Source of the DNA: JBBDMU01 sp040905685
GTDB lineage: Bacteria; Bacteroidota; Rhodothermia; Balneolales; Natronogracilivirgulaceae
Length of the DNA: 56,186 nucleotides
Reading direction: 5' to 3'
Assembly (NCBI GenBank): GCA_040905685.1
Contig: JBBDRB010000010.1
Location: 1-56,186 of the forward strand
Under the pieces are notes generated by a model. The model had not been told where the DNA came from. It ran no database searches and was given only the letters and a program-made list of their open reading frames with translations. The position numbers and the translations under genes were made by a program. Below are positions 55,944 through 56,186 of the stretch, one piece after another (the stretch's first letter is position 1; each line of letters starts with the position of its first letter).

Positions 55944-56186
55944 GTACTTAACTTTATAATATTAATTGCAATAAATACCGTAATAATTTATTAATTATTG
56001 GTCACATGTCAAAATTGTTTTGGTTAAAACTATATGGGCCTTCATTTATTAATTGTTCAGATGCGGGAAAAGCGCTTTTCGAAGAGATGGTTTTTTACAG
56101 GATTAATTATAAAAGCTTAGCTTATGGTGACACCCGTTTTTGTTACTATGGTAAAAAGGGATTTATTTTATCATTGTTTACCCTAT
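55944..56186. other. Region upstream of nirB at the window edge
   Basis: This AT-rich stretch should contain the nirB promoter on the leftward strand. It includes a perfect 14-bp palindrome GAAAAGCGCTTTTC at 56067-56080, about 125-140 bases from the nirB start. A rightward frame from ATG 56006 stays open to the window end (60 codons), but its translation resembles nothing I know, so I do not call a gene. Confidence 0.4.

Noticed and set aside
56006..56186. Partial rightward gene at the window end
   Set aside because: The 60-codon translation has no recognisable family or clear ribosome-binding site, and it lies where the nirB promoter is expected.
1..56186. CRISPR arrays, tRNA or rRNA genes, insertion sequences and prophage genes
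   Set aside because: I saw no regularly spaced repeats, no cloverleaf or rRNA signatures, and no transposase, integrase or phage structural proteins.

Overview
The window looks like chromosomal DNA from a glycan-degrading member of the Bacteroidota/Balneolota-Rhodothermia group. Supporting signs are two SusD-type lipoproteins, a SusC-type TonB-linked receptor with STN and carboxypeptidase-regulatory domains, a FecR anti-sigma factor, two ECF sigma factors, many lipoprotein and Tat signals, and a PVC-type cytochrome. The assignment to a lineage is inference; there is no rRNA, tRNA or CRISPR array here to anchor it.

Layout. (1) 1-6.5 kb: the 3' part of a SusD gene, a strong terminator, then a four-gene operon in which two paralogous Tat-exported DegT/DnrJ-type PLP aminotransferases flank two amidohydrolases. 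(2) 6.6-14.6 kb: a CE15-like esterase joined to a catalytically degenerate second alpha/beta-hydrolase domain, two Gfo/Idh/MocA oxidoreductases, a Tat-exported sugar isomerase-type TIM barrel, a sulfatase and a small lipoprotein. (3) 14.7-31.4 kb: a glycan-utilisation locus with an ECF sigma factor, an NPP-type phosphodiesterase, three paralogous GH5 lipoproteins, a sulfatase, a calcineurin-like phosphoesterase, FecR, a frameshifted SusC, SusD, an endonuclease/exonuclease/phosphatase-fold enzyme and an FG-GAP repeat protein. A bipartite 28-bp motif (ATTACAGGG-N8-ATTCRATTGTA) occurs three times here, each 34-42 bases before a start codon, and is the best candidate for the promoter of this ECF/FecR regulon. 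(4) 31.4-36.2 kb: a GC-rich SGNH hydrolase plus giant PVC-type cytochrome c module, closed by a bidirectional terminator. (5) 36.2-39.9 kb: an FKBP lipoprotein, an ECF sigma factor with a predicted inner-to-outer-membrane anti-sigma protein, and a divergent small lipoprotein. (6) 39.9-46.2 kb: three sulfatases with three different formylglycine motifs, a CE15 glucuronoyl esterase and a lone receiver-domain protein. (7) 46.5-55.9 kb: a leftward nitrate-assimilation operon nirB-nirD-narK-nasA/B fusion-rubredoxin fusion.

How it fits together. Five sulfatases, GH5 enzymes, two CE15-type esterases and SusCD-type uptake point to a sulfated, uronate-containing plant or algal polysaccharide. Three unrelated phosphoesterase families in the same locus raise the possibility that phosphoester groups are also removed. 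The sugar oxidoreductases, isomerase-type barrel, exported aminotransferases and PVC cytochrome suggest further oxidation or amination chemistry on released sugars, some of it in the periplasm. The nitrate operon supplies reduced nitrogen and is functionally separate.
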